A stretch of DNA of 64,000 nt from Inia geoffrensis (lineage: Eukaryota; Chordata; Mammalia; Artiodactyla; Iniidae). The stretch lies in assembly GCA_036417435.1 (NCBI GenBank), contig CM070914.1, positions 1,426,001 to 1,490,000 of the forward strand, in the 5' to 3' direction. The translations under genes were made by a program, and so were the position numbers. Each line of letters starts with the position of its first letter. The first letter of the stretch is position 1. Positions 24,831 to 37,260 of the stretch are shown here, in pieces. The notes below the pieces were generated by a model. That model worked only from the letters and a program-made list of their open reading frames with translations, was not told where the DNA came from and ran no database searches.

Positions 24831-26214
24831 CTGGAAATGTAGCTCTCCTCCCGGGACATGCGGTGTGCAGCCCGTCACTCGGCACGTACAGAGGCCCTCC
24901 GATGTATAGACCAGTGGGCCTCCATGTGGCTCAGCCTTCCCACAGGGCTCTGGAGGTACTCAGTGAACTTGGAGGAAAAATGATGCACAACCGAGGGCCC
25001 TAGGAGTCCTCCAAAGGGTTCTTCCTTTAAAATAAATCCCAACAGCGATGAAGATCTCATGGAGACAGTTGCATGCCTCCCTTTTTACACGGCTACTGAG
25101 GGTCTAACGTGGAGACGTGGTCTCTCATTGTTTCACTTTAGTTCTAGAGACTGTCATGCTCACCACCACCGAGGCCATAGAAGCACCTTGTTTGGACAGA
25201 GCCAATTCATATTTTTCCCCGAAGCATTCTTACAGGGTTGAGAGGCCTGTCAACAGCAGAGAATGTCAGGTAGTTTCTAGGCAGCATGAATGGAGCCTTC
25301 AAATTGAGAACACAAGTCGAGTTCCAGCAGGCCCCGATTTCCACGCGCACACTCATCATACGTCCCTCGGGTTTCTAACAAGTCCAAAGGGAGACAAGGT
25401 TACCCAGTGTTTCCTTCCCTGAATCAACTTGTCGAAGTAGGGTTTTGTGCATCATGCGAACTGCCTCAACCAAGCAACGCACTTGGTATGTGTGGGGCCG
25501 TCTGACTCTTCAAAAGTCTGCAGTGCCACGGGAAGAGCAGGCCTGAAATTGCAGTCAGAACGCACGCTGACTCTCTCCTGGCGCCAGGGTGAGTTCAGGC
25601 AGGAGGCCGTACATGGAATGCGAAGCCCAGGGTTTCTCTGAGTGCAGCTCAGACTACGGTAATGGGTAAAATTTCGACGGCCTGAGGGACGTGCCAGAAC
25701 GGTGTTCCTGAACCTCTGTGAGTGCTGGGGTACTTAAGCTGCTCCAAAACAGAGTGCAGTGCGTTTCCCTACACTCAGCATACACAGAGTGGCTCCAAAG
25801 GGCTACGGGACTGGATGTTGCTCAACAGACACAGGTGGGCCTGGGAGTACTTAGTGTACTGTACCTGGCAGCAACAGGATGCCCACATGAGCCTCCTAGG
25901 TGTCTGTAAAATCATACTGCCATTTAAGATATGCAGAGCAGAGGTCACATGCTCATCCAAAGTGCTGGACACCTCCGTTCCTACAAGCAAATCAAAGCCT
26001 AACCTCCAGGCATGTGTTTATGCTGGGTGCGCATTGTGACGCAGCATGGTAAGATGCTGACTTTCTCCTGGAGCACACTGACTTCACGTACGAGGTCTTC
26101 AAAGTATTCAAGGCAGAGTGTTTTCTCATGGCAGCTCACCCTCAGGGCCATGACAAAGAGTTCCTGGGGACATCGGATTCACCAGAAATGTGGTCCTGAC
26201 GGTGCTCCAGGACT
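24831..26214 (+). repeat. Unit M19 (1384 bp, T5, BglII haplotype)
   Basis: AGATCT at 25052-25057. T5 is on the ACTTAG/GCAACAGG background near 25850. Private: GAGAACACAAGTCGAG near 25306 and CTCATCCAAAG near 25952. Confidence 0.97.
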
Positions 26215-27598
26215 CTGGAAATGTAGCTCTCCTCCCGGGACATGCGGTGTGCAGCCCGTCACTCGGCACGTACAGAGGCCCTCCGATGTACAGACCAGTG
26301 GGCCTCCATGTGGCTCAGCCTTCCCACAGGGCTCTGGAGGTACTCAGTGAACTTGGAGGAAAAACGATGCACAACCGAGGGCACTAGGAGTCCTCCAAAG
26401 GGTACTTCCTTTAAAATAAATCCCAACAGCGGTGAAGAACTCATGGAGACAGTTGCATGCCTCCCTTTTTACACGGCTACTCAGGGTCTAACGTGGAGAC
26501 GTGTTCTCTCATTGTTTCACTTTAGTTCTAGAGACTGTCATGCTCACCACCACCGAGGCCATGAAAGCACCTTGTTTGGACAGAGCCAATTCATATTTTT
26601 CCCCGAAGCATTCTTACAGGGTTGAGAGGCCTGTCAACAGCAGAGAATGTCAGGTAGTTTCTAGGCAGCATGAATGGAGCCTTCAAATTGAGAAAACAAG
26701 TCTAGTTCCAGCAGACCCCGATTTCCACGCGCACACTCATCATACGTCCCTCGGGCTTCTAACAAGTCCAAAGGGAGACAAGGTTACCCAGTGTTTCCCT
26801 CCCTGAATCAACTTGTCGAAGTAGGGTTTTGTGCATCATGCGAACTGCCTCAACCAAGCAACGCACTTGGTATGTGTGGGGCCGTCTGACTCTTCAAAAG
26901 TTTGCAGTGCCACGGGAAGAGCAGGCCTGAAATTGCAGTCAGAACGCCCGCTGACTCTCTCCTGGCGCCAGGGTGAGTTCAGGCAGGAGGCCGTACATGG
27001 AATGCGAAGCCCAGGGTTTCTCTGAGTGCAGCTCAGACTAGGGTAATGGGTAAAATTTCGACGGCCTGAGGGACGTGCCAGAACGGTGTTCCTGAACCTC
27101 TGTGAGTGCTGGGGTACTTAAGCTGCTCCAAAACAGAGTGCAGTGCGTTTCCCTACACTCAGAATACACAGAGTGGCTCCAAAGGGCTACGGGACTGGAT
27201 GTTGCTCAACAGACACAGGTGGGCCTGGGAGTACTTAGTGTACTGTACCTGGCAGCAACAGGATGCCCACATGAGCCTCCTAGGTGTCTGTAAAATCATA
27301 CTGCCATTTAAGATATGCAGAGCAGAGGTCACATGCTCATGGAAAGTGCTGGACACCTCCGTTCCTACAAGCAAATCAAAGCCTAACCTCCAGGCATGTG
27401 TTTATGCTGGGTGCGCATTGTGACGCAGCATGGTAAGATGCTGACTTTCTCCTGGAGCACACTGACTTCACGTACGAGGTCTTCAAAGTATTCAAGGCAG
27501 AGTGTTTTCTCATGGCAGCTCACCCTCAGGGCCATGACAAAGAGTTCCTGGGGACATCGGATTCACCAGAAATGTGGTCCTGACGGTGCTCCAGGACT
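26215..27598 (+). repeat. Unit M20 (1384 bp, T5)
   Basis: T5 on the ACTTAG/GCAACAGG background. GGGCACTAGG near 26379 is shared with M22. CCATGAAAGC near 26560 is shared with M34 and M36. Private: TTTCCCTCCC near 26795, AAAGTTTGCAG near 26897 and CAGAATACAC near 27160. Confidence 0.97.
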
Positions 27599-28982
27599 CT
27601 GGAAATGTAGCTCTCCTCCCGGGACATGCGGTGTGCAGCCCGTCACTCGGCACGTACAGAGGCCCTCCGATGTACAGACCAGTGGGCCTCCATGTGGCTC
27701 AGCCTTCCCACAGGGCTCTGGAGGTACTCAGTGAACTTGGAGGAAAAACGATGCACAACCGAGGGCCCTAGGAGTCCTCCAAAGGGTACTTCCTTTAAAA
27801 TAAATCCCAACAGCGGTGAAGAACTCATGGAGACAGTTGCATGCCTCCCTTTTTACACGGCTACTCAGGGTCTAACGTGGAGACGTGTTCTCTCATTGTT
27901 TCACTTTAGTTCTAGAGACTGTCATGCTCACCACCACCGAGGCCATGGAAGCACCTTGTTTGGACAGAGCCAATTCATATTTTTCCCCGAAGCATTCTTA
28001 CAGGGTTGAGAGGCCTGTCAACAGCAGAGAATGTCAGGTAGTTTCTAGGCAGCATGAATGGAGCCTTCAAATTGAGAAAACAAGTCTAGTTCCAGCAGAC
28101 CCCGATTTCCACGCGCACACTCATCATACGTCCCTCGGGCTTCTAACAAGTCCAAAGGGAGACAAGGTTACCCAGTGTTTCCTTCCCTGAATCAACTTGT
28201 CGAAGTAGGGTTTTGTGCATCATGCGAACTGCCTCAACCAAGCAACGCACTTGGTATGTGTGGGGCCGTCTGACTCTTCAAAAGTCTGCAGTGCCACGGG
28301 AAGAGCAGGCCTGAAATTGCAGTCAGAACGCACGCTGACTCTCTCCTGGCGCCAGGGTGAGTTCAGGCAGGAGGCCGTACATGGAATGCGAAGCCCAGGG
28401 TTTCTCTGAGTGCAGCTCAGACTAGGGTAATGGGTAAAATTTCGACGGCCTGAGGGACGTGCCAGAACGGTGTTCCTGAACCTCTGTGAGTGCTGGGGTA
28501 CTTAAGCTGCTCCAAAACAGAGTGCAGTGCGTTTCCCTACACTCAGCATACACAGAGTGGCTCCAAAGGGCTACGGGACTGGATGTTGCTCAACAGACAC
28601 AGGTGGGCCTGGGAGTACTTAGTGTACTGTACCTGGCAGCAACAGGATGCCCACATGAGCCTCCTAGGTGTCTGTAAAATCATACTGCCATTTAAGATAT
28701 GCAGAGCAGAGGTCACATGCTCATGGAAAGTGCTGGACACCTCCGTTCCTACAAGCAAATCAAAGCCTAACCTCCAGGCATGTGTTTATGCTGGGTGCGC
28801 GTTGTGACGCAGCATGGTATGATGCTGACTTTCTCCTGGAGCACACTGACTTCACGTACGAGGTCTTCAAAGTATTCAAGGCAGAGTGTTTTCTCATGGC
28901 AGCTCACCCTCAGGGCCATGACAAAGAGTTCCTGGGGACATCGGATTCACCAGAAATGTGGTCCTGACGGTGCTCCAGGACT
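27599..28982 (+). repeat. Unit M21 (1384 bp, T5), near-consensus
   Basis: T5 on the ACTTAG/GCAACAGG background. Few private changes: GCGCGTTGTG near 28797 and GGTATGATGC near 28816. The second change weakens the ATGGTAAG donor-like motif. By eye this is a good reference unit, with about 42 CpG. Confidence 0.97.
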
Positions 28983-30361
28983 CTGGAAATGTAGCTCTCC
29001 TCCCGGGACATGCGGTGTGCAGCCCGTCACTCGGCACGTACAGAGGCCCTCCGATGTACAGACCAGTGGGCCTCCATGTGGCTCAGCCTTCCCACAGGGC
29101 TCTGGAGGTACTCAGTGAACTTGGAGGAAAAACGATGCACAACCGAGGGCACTAGGAGTCCTCCAAAGGGTACTTCCTTTAAAATAAATCCCAACAGCGG
29201 TGAAGAACTCATGGAGACAGTTGCATGCCTCCCTTTTTACACGGCTACTCAGGGTCTAACGTGGAGACGTGTTCTCTCATTGTTTCACTTTAGTTCTAGA
29301 GACTGTCATGCTCACCACCACCGAGGCCATGGAAGCACCTTGTTTGGACAGAGCCAATTCATATTTTTCCCCGAAGCATTCTTACAGGGTTGAGAGGCCT
29401 GTCAACAGCAGAGAATGTCAGGTAGTTTCTAGGCAGCATGAATGGAGCCTTCAAATTGAGAAAACAAGTCTAGTTCCAGCAGACCCCGATTTCCACGCGC
29501 ACACTCATCATACGTCCCTCGGGCTTCTAACAAGTCCAAAGGGAGACAAGGTTACCCAGTGTTTCCTTCCCTGAATCAACTTGTTGAAGTAGGGTTTTGT
29601 GCATCATGCGAACTGCCTCAACCAAGCAACGCACTTGGTATGTGTGGGGCCGTCTGACTCTTCAAAAGTCTGCAGTGCCACGGGAAGAGCAGGCCTGAAA
29701 TTGCAGTCAGAACGCACGCTGACTCTCTCCTGGCGCCAGGGTGAGTTCAGGCAGGAGGCCGTACATGGAATGCGAAGCCCAGGGTTTCTCTGAGTGCAGC
29801 TCAGACTAGGGTAATGGGTAAAATTTCGACGGCCTGAGGGACGTGCCAGAACGGTGTTCCTGAACCTCTGTGAGTGCTGGGGTACTTAAGCTGCTCCAAA
29901 ACAGAGTGCAGTGCGTTTCCCTACACTCAGCATACACAGAGTGGCTCCAAAGGGCTACGGGACTGGATGTTGCTCAACAGACACAGGTGGGCCTGGGAGT
30001 ACCTAGTGTACCTGGCAGTAACAGGATGCCCACATGAGCCTCCTAGGTGTCTGTAAAATCATACTGTCATTTAAGATATGCAGAGCAGAGGTCACATGCT
30101 CATGTAAAGTGCTGGACACCTCCGTTCCTACAAGCAAATCAAAGCCTAACCTCCAGGCATGTGTTTATGCTGGGTGCGCATTGTGACGCAGCATGGTAAG
30201 ATGCTGACTTTCTCCTGGAGCACACTGACTTCACGTACGAGGTCTTCTAAGTATTCAAGGCAGAGTGTTTTCTCATGGCAGCTCACCCTCAGGGCCATGA
30301 CAAAGAGTTCCTGGGGACATCGGACTCACCAGAAATGTGGTCCTGACGGTGCTCCAGGACT
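28983..30361 (+). repeat. Unit M22 (1379 bp)
   Basis: Shares GGGCACTAGG with M20. GTTGAAG near 29583 is a lost CpG. From about 29586 onward it matches M23 at offset 1379, including CTGTCATTT near 30064 and CATGTAAAG near 30101. Confidence 0.97.
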
Positions 30362-32240
30362 CTGGAAATGTAGCTCTCCTCCCGGGACATGCGGTGTGCA
30401 GCCCGTCACTCGGCACGTACAGAGGCCCTCCGATGTACAGAGCAGTGGGCCTCCGTGTGGCTCAGCGTTCCCACAGGGCTCTGGATGTACTCAGTGAACT
30501 TGGAGGAAAAACGATGCACAACCGAGGGCCCTAGGAGTCCTCCAAAGGGTACTTCCTTTAAAATAAATCCCAACAGCGGTGAAGAACTCATGGAGACAGT
30601 TGCATGCCTCCCTTTTTACACGGCTACTCACGGTTTAACGTGGAGACGTGTTCTCTCATTGTTTCACTTTAGTTCTAGAGACTGTCATGCTCACCACCAC
30701 CGAGGCCATGGAAGCACCTTGTTTGGACAGAGCCAATTCATATTTTTCCCCGAAGCATTCTTACAGGGTTGAGAGGCCTGTCAACAGCAGAGAATGTCAG
30801 GTAGTTTCTAGGCAGCATGAATGGAGCCTTCAAATTGAGAAAACAAGTCTAGTTCCAGCAGACCCCGATTTCCACGCGCACACTCATCATACGTCCCTCG
30901 GGCTTCTAACAAGTCCAAAGGGAGACAAGGTTACCCAGTGTTTCCTTCCCTGAATCAACTTGTCGAAGTAGGGTTTTGTGCATCATGCGAACTGCCTCAA
31001 CCAAGCAACGCACTTGGTATGTGTGGGGCCGTCTGACTCTTCAAAAGTCTGCAGTGCCACGGGAAGAGCAGGCCTGAAATTGCAGTCAGAACGCACGCTG
31101 ACTCTCTCCTGGCGCCAGGGTGAGTTCAGGCAGGAGGCCGTACATGGAATGCGAAGCCCAGGGTTTCTCTGAGTGCAGCTCAGACTAGGGTAATGGGTAA
31201 AATTTCGACGGCCTGAGGGACGTGCCAGAACGGTGTTCCTGAACCTCTGTGAGTGCTGGGGTACTTAAGCTGCTCCAAAACAGAGTGCAGTGCGTTTCCC
31301 TACACTCAGCATACACAGAGTGGCTCCAAAGGGCTACGGGACTGGATGTTGCTCAACAGACACAGGTGGGCCTGGGAGTACCTAGTGTACCTGGCAGTAA
31401 CAGGATGCCCACATGAGCCTCCTAGGTGTCTGTAAAATCATACTGTCATTTAAGATATGCAGAGCAGAGGTCACATGCTCATGTAAAGTGCTGGACACCT
31501 CCGTTCCTACAAGCAAATCAAAGCCTAACCTCCAGGCATGTGTTTATGCTGGGTGCGCATTGTGACGCAGCATGGCAAGATGCTGACTTTCTCCTGGAGC
31601 ACACTGACTTCACGTACGAGGTCTTCTAAGTATTCAAGGCAGAGTGTTTTCTCATGGCAGCTCACCCTCAGGGCCATGACAAAGAGTTCCTGGGGACATC
31701 GGACTCACCAGAAATGTGGTCCTGACGGTGCTCCAGGACTCTGGAAATGTAGCTCTCCTCCCGGGACATGCGGTGTGCAGCCCGTCACTCGGCACGTACA
31801 GAGGCCCTCCGATGTACAGAGCAGTGGGCCTCCGTGTGGCTCAGCGTTCCCACAGGGCTCTGGATGTACTCAGTGAACTTGGAGGAAAAACGATGCACAA
31901 CCGAGGGCCCTAGGAGTCCTCCAAAGGGTACTTCCTTTAAAATAAATCCCAACAGCGGTGAAGAACTCATGGAGACAGTTGCATGCCTCCCTTTTTACAC
32001 GGCTACTCACGGTTTAACGTGGAGACGTGTTCTCTCATTGTTTCACTTTAGTTCTAGAGACTGTCATGCTCACCACCACCGAGGCCATGGAAGCACCTTG
32101 TTTGGACAGAGCCAATTCATATTTTTCCCCGAAGCATTCTTACAGGGTTGAGAGGCCTGTCAACAGCAGAGAATGTCAGGTAGTTTCTAGGCAGCATGAA
32201 TGGAGCCTTCAAATTGAGAAAACAAGTCTAGTTCCAGCAG
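29586..32240 (+). repeat. Tandem duplication with 1379-bp offset (M22-M24)
   Basis: Positions 29586-30861 recur at 30965-32240. The one difference noticed is T at 30197 against C at 31576. The left limit is the lost CpG at 29585 and the right limit is the dG site. Both copies contain the E markers and the rare CATGTAAAG. Confidence 0.88.
30362..31740 (+). repeat. Unit M23 (1379 bp, E haplotype)
   Basis: E markers: GAGCAGTGGG near 30439, CTGGATGTACTC near 30481 and CACGGTTTAAC near 30629. Private CATGGCAAG near 31571 removes the GT of the ATGGTAAG donor-like motif. Confidence 0.97.
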
Positions 32241-33118
32241 CCCCGATTTCCACGCGCACACTCATCATACGTCCCTCGGGTTTCTAACAAGTCCAAAGGG
32301 AGACAAGGTTACCCAGTGTTTCCTTCCCTGAATCAACTTGTCGAAGTAGGGTTTTGTGCATCATGCGAACTGCCTCAACCAAGCAACGCACTTGGTATGT
32401 GTGGGGCCGTCTGACTCTTCAAAAGTCTGCAGTGCCACGGGAAGAGCAGGCCTGAAATTGCAGTCAGAACGCACGCTGACTCTCTCCTGGCGCCAGGGTG
32501 AGTTCAGGCAGGAGGCCGTACATGGAATGCGAAGCCCAGGGTTTCTCTGAGTGCAGCTCAGACTAGGGTAATGGGTAAAATTTCGACGGCCTGAGGGACG
32601 TGCCAGAACGGTGTTCCTGAACCTCTGTGAGTGCTGGGGTACTTAAGCTGCTCCAAAACAGAGTGCAGTGCGTTTCCCTACACTCAGCATACACAGAGTG
32701 GCTCCAAAGGGCTACGGGACTGGATGTTGCTCAACAGACACAGGTGGGCCTGGGAGTACTTAGTGTACCTGGCAGTAACAGGATGCCCGCATGAGCCTCC
32801 TAGGTGTCTGTAAAATCATACTGCCATTTAAGATATGCAGAGCAGAGGTCACATGCTCATGGAAAGTGCTGGACACTTACGTTCCTACAAGTAAATCAAA
32901 GCCTAACCTCCAGGCATGTATTTATGCTGGGTGCGCATTGTGACGCAGCATGGTAAGATGCTGACTTTCTCCTGGAGCACACTGACTTCACGTACGAGGT
33001 CTTCAAAGTATTCAATGCAGAGTGTTTTCTCATGGCAGCTCACCCACAGGGCCATGACAAAGAGTTCCTGGGGACATCGGATTCACCAGAAATGTGGTGC
33101 TGACGGTGCTCCAGGACT
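31741..33118 (+). repeat. Unit M24 (1378 bp, dG, E haplotype)
   Basis: The 5' part equals M23 at offset 1379. dG then breaks the match near 32240. The 3' part switches to the GTATTTATG/CAATGCAG set. Private: GCCCGCATG near 32785, CACTTACG near 32875, CACCCACAGG near 33041 and GTGGTGCTG near 33095. Confidence 0.97.
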
Positions 33119-34497
33119 CTGGAAATGTAGCTCTCCTCCCGGGACATGCGGTGTGCAGCCCGTCACTCGGCACGTACAGAGGCCTTCCGATGTACAGACC
33201 AGTGGGCCTCCATGTGGCTCAGCCTTCCCACAGGGCTCTGGAGGTACTCAGTGAACTTGGAGGAAAAACGATGCACAACTGAGGGCCCTAGGAGTCCTCC
33301 AAAGGGTACTTCCTTAAAAATAAATCCCAACAGCGGTGAAGAACTCATGGAGACAGTTGCATGCCTCCCTTTTTACACGGCTACTCAGGGTCTAACGTGG
33401 AGACGTGTTCTCTCATTGTTTCACTTTAGTTCTAGAGACTGTCATGCTCACCACCACCGAGGCCATGGAAGCACCTTGTTTGTACAGAGCCAATTCATAT
33501 TTTTCCCCGAAGCATTCTTACAGGGTTGAGAGGCCTGTCAACAGCAGAGAATGTCATGTAGTTTCTAGGCAGCATGAATGGAGCCTTCAAATTGAGAAAA
33601 CAAGTCTAGTTCCAGCAGACCCCGATTTCCACGCGCACACTCATCATACGTCCCTCGGGTTTCTAACAAGTCCAAAGGGAGACAAGGTTACCCAGTGTTT
33701 CCTTCCCTGAATCAACTTGTCGAAGTAGGGTTTTGTGCATCATGCGAACTGCCTCAACCAAGCAACGCACTTGGTATGTGTGGGGCCGTCTGACTCTTCA
33801 AAAGTCTGCAGTGCCACGGGAAGAGCAGGCCTGAAATTGCAGTCAGAACGCACGCTGACTCTCTCCTGGCGCCAGGGTGAGTTCAGGCAGGAGGCCGTAC
33901 ATGGAATGCGAAGCCCAGGGTTTCTCTGAGTGCAGCTCAGACTAGGGTAATGGGTAAAATTTCGACGGCCTGAGGGACGTGCCAGAACGGTGTTCCTGAA
34001 CCTCTGTGAGTGCTGTGGTACTTAAGCTGCTCCAAAACAGAGTGCAGTGCGTTTCCCTACACTCAGCATACACAGAGTGGCTCCAAAGGGCTACGGGACT
34101 GGATGTTGCTCAACAGACACAGGTGGGCCTGGGAGTACCTAGTGTACCTGGCAGCAACAGGATGCCCACATGAGCCTCCTAGGTGTCTGTAAAATCAAAC
34201 TCCCATTTAAGATATGCAGAGCAGAGGTCACATGCTCATGGAAAGTGCTGGACACCTCCGTTCCTACAAGCAAATCAAAGCCTAACCTCCAGGCATGTGT
34301 TTATGCTGGGTGCGCATTGTGACGCAGCATGGTAAGATGCTGACTTTCTCCAGGAGCACACTGACTTCACGTACGAGGTCTTCAAATTATTCAAGGCAGA
34401 GTGTTTTCTCATGGCAGCTCACCCTCAGGGCCATGACAAAGAGTTCCTGGGGACATCGGACTCACCAGAAATGTGGTCCTGACGGTGCTCCAGGACT
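33119..34497 (+). repeat. Unit M25 (1379 bp)
   Basis: Markers CAACTGAGGG near 33276 (lost CpG), CCTTAAAAATAAAT near 33313, TTTGTACAG near 33479, AATGTCATG near 33550, ATCAAACTCCC near 34195, CTCCAGGAGC near 34349 and AAATTATTC near 34384 are shared with M29. The T at 34016 is the one difference from M29 noticed after 33186. Confidence 0.97.
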
Positions 34498-35876
34498 CTG
34501 GAAATGTAGCTCTCCTCCCGGGACATGCGGTGTGCAGCCCGTCACTCGGCACGTACAGAGGCCCTCCGATGTACAGACCAGTGGGCCTCCATGTGGCTCA
34601 GCGTTCCCACAGGGCTCTGGAGGTACTCAGTGAACTTGGAGGAAAAACGATGCACAACCGAGGGCCCTAGGAATCCTCCAAAGGGTACTTCCTTTAAAAT
34701 AAATCCCAACAGCGTTGAAGAACTCATGGATACAGTTGCATGCCTCCCTTTTTACACGGCTACTCAGGGTCTAGCGTGGAGACGTGTTCTCTCATTGTTT
34801 CACTTTAGTTCTAGAGACTGTCATGCTCACCACCACCGAGGCCATGGAAGCACCTTGTTTGGACAGAGCCAATTCATATTTTTCCCCGAAGCATTCTTAC
34901 AGGGTTGAGAGGCCTGTCAACAGCAGAGAATGTCAGGTAGTTTCTAGGCAGCATGAATGGAGCCTTCAAATTGAGAAAACAAGTCTAGTTCCAGCAGACC
35001 CCGATGTCCACGCGCACACTCATCATACGTCCCTCGGGCTTCTAACAAGTCCAAAGGGAGACAAGGTTACCCAGTGTTTCCTTCCCTGAATCAACTTGTC
35101 GAAGTAGGGTTTTGTGCATCATGCGAACTGCCTCAACCAAGCAACGCACTTGGTATGTGTGGGGCCGTCTGACTCTTCAAAAGTCTGCAGTGCCACGGGA
35201 AGAGCAGGCCTGAAATTGCAGTCAGAACGCACGCTGACTCTCTCCTGGCGCCAGGGTGAGTTCAGGCAGGAGGCCGTACATGGAATGCGAAGTCCAGGGT
35301 TTCTCTGAGTGCAGCTCAGACTAGGGTAATGGGTAAAATTTCGACGGCCTGAGGGACGTGCCAGAACGGTGTTCCTGAACCTCTGTGAGTGCTGGGGTAC
35401 TTAAGCTGCTCCAAAACAGAGTGCAGTGCGTTTCCCTACACTCAGCATACACAGAGTGGCTCCAAAGGGCTACGGGACTGGATGTTGCTCAACAAACACA
35501 GGTGGGCCTGGGAGTACCTAGTGTACCTGGCAGTAACAGGATGCCCACATGAGCCTCCTAGGTGTCTGTAAAATCATACTGCCGTTTAAGATATGCAGAG
35601 CAGAGGTCACATGCTCATGGAAAATGCTGGACACCTCCGTTCCTACAAGCAAATCAAAGCCTAACCTCCAGGCTTGTGTTTATGCTGGGTGCGCATTGTA
35701 ACGCAGAATGGTAAGATGCTGACTTTCTCCTGGAGCACACTGACTTCACGTAAGAGGTCTTCTAAGTATTCAAGGCAGAGTGTTTTCTCATGGCAGCTCA
35801 CCCTCAGGGCCATGACAAAGACTTCCTGGGGACATCGGACTCACCAGAAATGTTGTCCTGACGGTGCTCCAGGACT
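34498..35876 (+). repeat. Unit M26 (1379 bp)
   Basis: Shared only with M30: GGAATCCTCC near 34670, GCGTTGAAG near 34712, TGGATACAG near 34727, TCTAGCGTGG near 34770 (removes the branch-point A of the CTAAC motif), CCGATGTCC near 35001, CAACAAACAC near 35490, TGCCGTTTAAG near 35580, GTAACGCAGAATGG near 35698 and CGTAAGAGG near 35749. Confidence 0.97.
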
Positions 35877-37260
35877 CTGGAAATGTAGCTCTCCTCCCGG
35901 GACATGCGGTGTGCAGCCCGTCACTCGGCACGTACAGAGGCCCTCCGATGTACAGACCAGTGAACCTCCATGTGGCTCAGCCTTCCCACAGGGCTCTTGA
36001 GGTACTCAGTGTACTTGGAGGAAAAATGATGCACAACCGTGGGCCCTAGGAGTCCTCCAAAGGGTACTTCCTTTAAAATAAATCCCAACAGCGATGAAGA
36101 ACTCATGGAGACAGTTGCATGCCTCCCCTTTTACACGGCTACTCAGGGTCTAACGTGGAGACGTGTTCTCTCATTGTTTCACTTTAGTTCTAGAGACTGT
36201 CATGCTCACCACCACCGAGGCCATGGAAGCACCTTGTTTGGACAGAGCCAATTCATATTTTTCCCCGAAGCATTCTTACAGGGTTGAGAGGCCTGTCAAC
36301 AGCAGAGAATGTCAGGTAGTTTCTAGGCAGCATGAATGGAGCCTTCAAATTGGGAAAACAAGTCTAGTTCCAGCAGGCCCCGATTTCCACGCGCACACTC
36401 ATCATACGTCCCTCGGGTTTCTAACAAGTCCAAAGGGAGACAAGGTTACCCAGTGTTTCCTTCCCTGAATCAACTTGTCGAAGTAGGGTTTTGTGCATCA
36501 TGCGAACTGCCTCAACCAAGCAACGCACTTGGTATGTGTGGGGCCGTCTGACTCTTCAAAAGTCTGCAGTGCCACGGGAAGAGCAGGCCTGAAATTGCAG
36601 TCAGAACGCACGCTGACTCTCTCCTGGCGCCAGGGTGAGTTCAGGCAGGAGGCCGTACATGGAATGCGAAGCCCAGGGTTTCTCTGAGTGCAGCTCAGAC
36701 TAGGGTAATGGGTAAAATTTCGACGGCCTGAGGGACGTGCCAGAACGGTGTTCCTGAACCTCTGTGAGTGCTGGGGTACTTAAGCTGCTCCAAAACAGAG
36801 TGCAGTGCGTTTCCCTACACTCAGCATACACAGAGTGGCTCCAAAGGGCTACGGGACTGGATGTTGCTCAACAGACACAGGTGGGCCTGGGAGTAATTAG
36901 TGTACTGTAGCTGGCAGTAACAGGATGCCCACATGAGCCTCCTAGGTGTCTGTAAAATCATACTGCCATTTAAGATATGCAGAGCAGAGGTCACATGCTC
37001 ATGGAAAGTGCTGGACACCTCCGTTCCTACAAGCAAATCAAAGCCTAACCTCCACGCATATGTTTATGCTGGGTGCGCATTGCGACGCAGCATGGTAAGA
37101 TGCTGACTTTCTCCTGGAGCACATTGACTTCACGTACGAGGTCTTCAAAGTATTCAAGGCAGAGTGTTTTCTCATGGCAGCTCACCCTCAGGGCCATGAC
37201 AAAGAGTTCCTGGGGACATTGGATTCACCAGAAACGTGGTCCTGACGGTGCCCCAGGACT
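35877..37260 (+). repeat. Unit M27 (1384 bp, T5)
   Basis: Shared only with M31: GTGAACCTCC near 35960, GCTCTTGAGG near 35993, GTGTACTTGG near 36010 and CCGTGGGCCC near 36038. T5 is in the variant GTACTGTAGCTGG near 36902. CCACGCATATG near 37052 and GAAACGTGG near 37231 are shared with M31 and M32. Confidence 0.97.

Larger units (their letters stand above)
24831..28982 (+). repeat. Run of three 1384-bp T5 units (M19-M21)
   Basis: All three carry T5 on the ACTTAG/GCAACAGG background. M20 and M22 share GGGCACTAGG at an offset of 2768, so a two-unit period is also visible over the run. Confidence 0.85.

Noticed and set aside
28101..28114. CENP-B-box-like motif on the - strand
   Set aside because: It matches only seven of the nine essential positions (the TT of TTCG is missing). 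A few such matches per unit are expected by chance on two strands.
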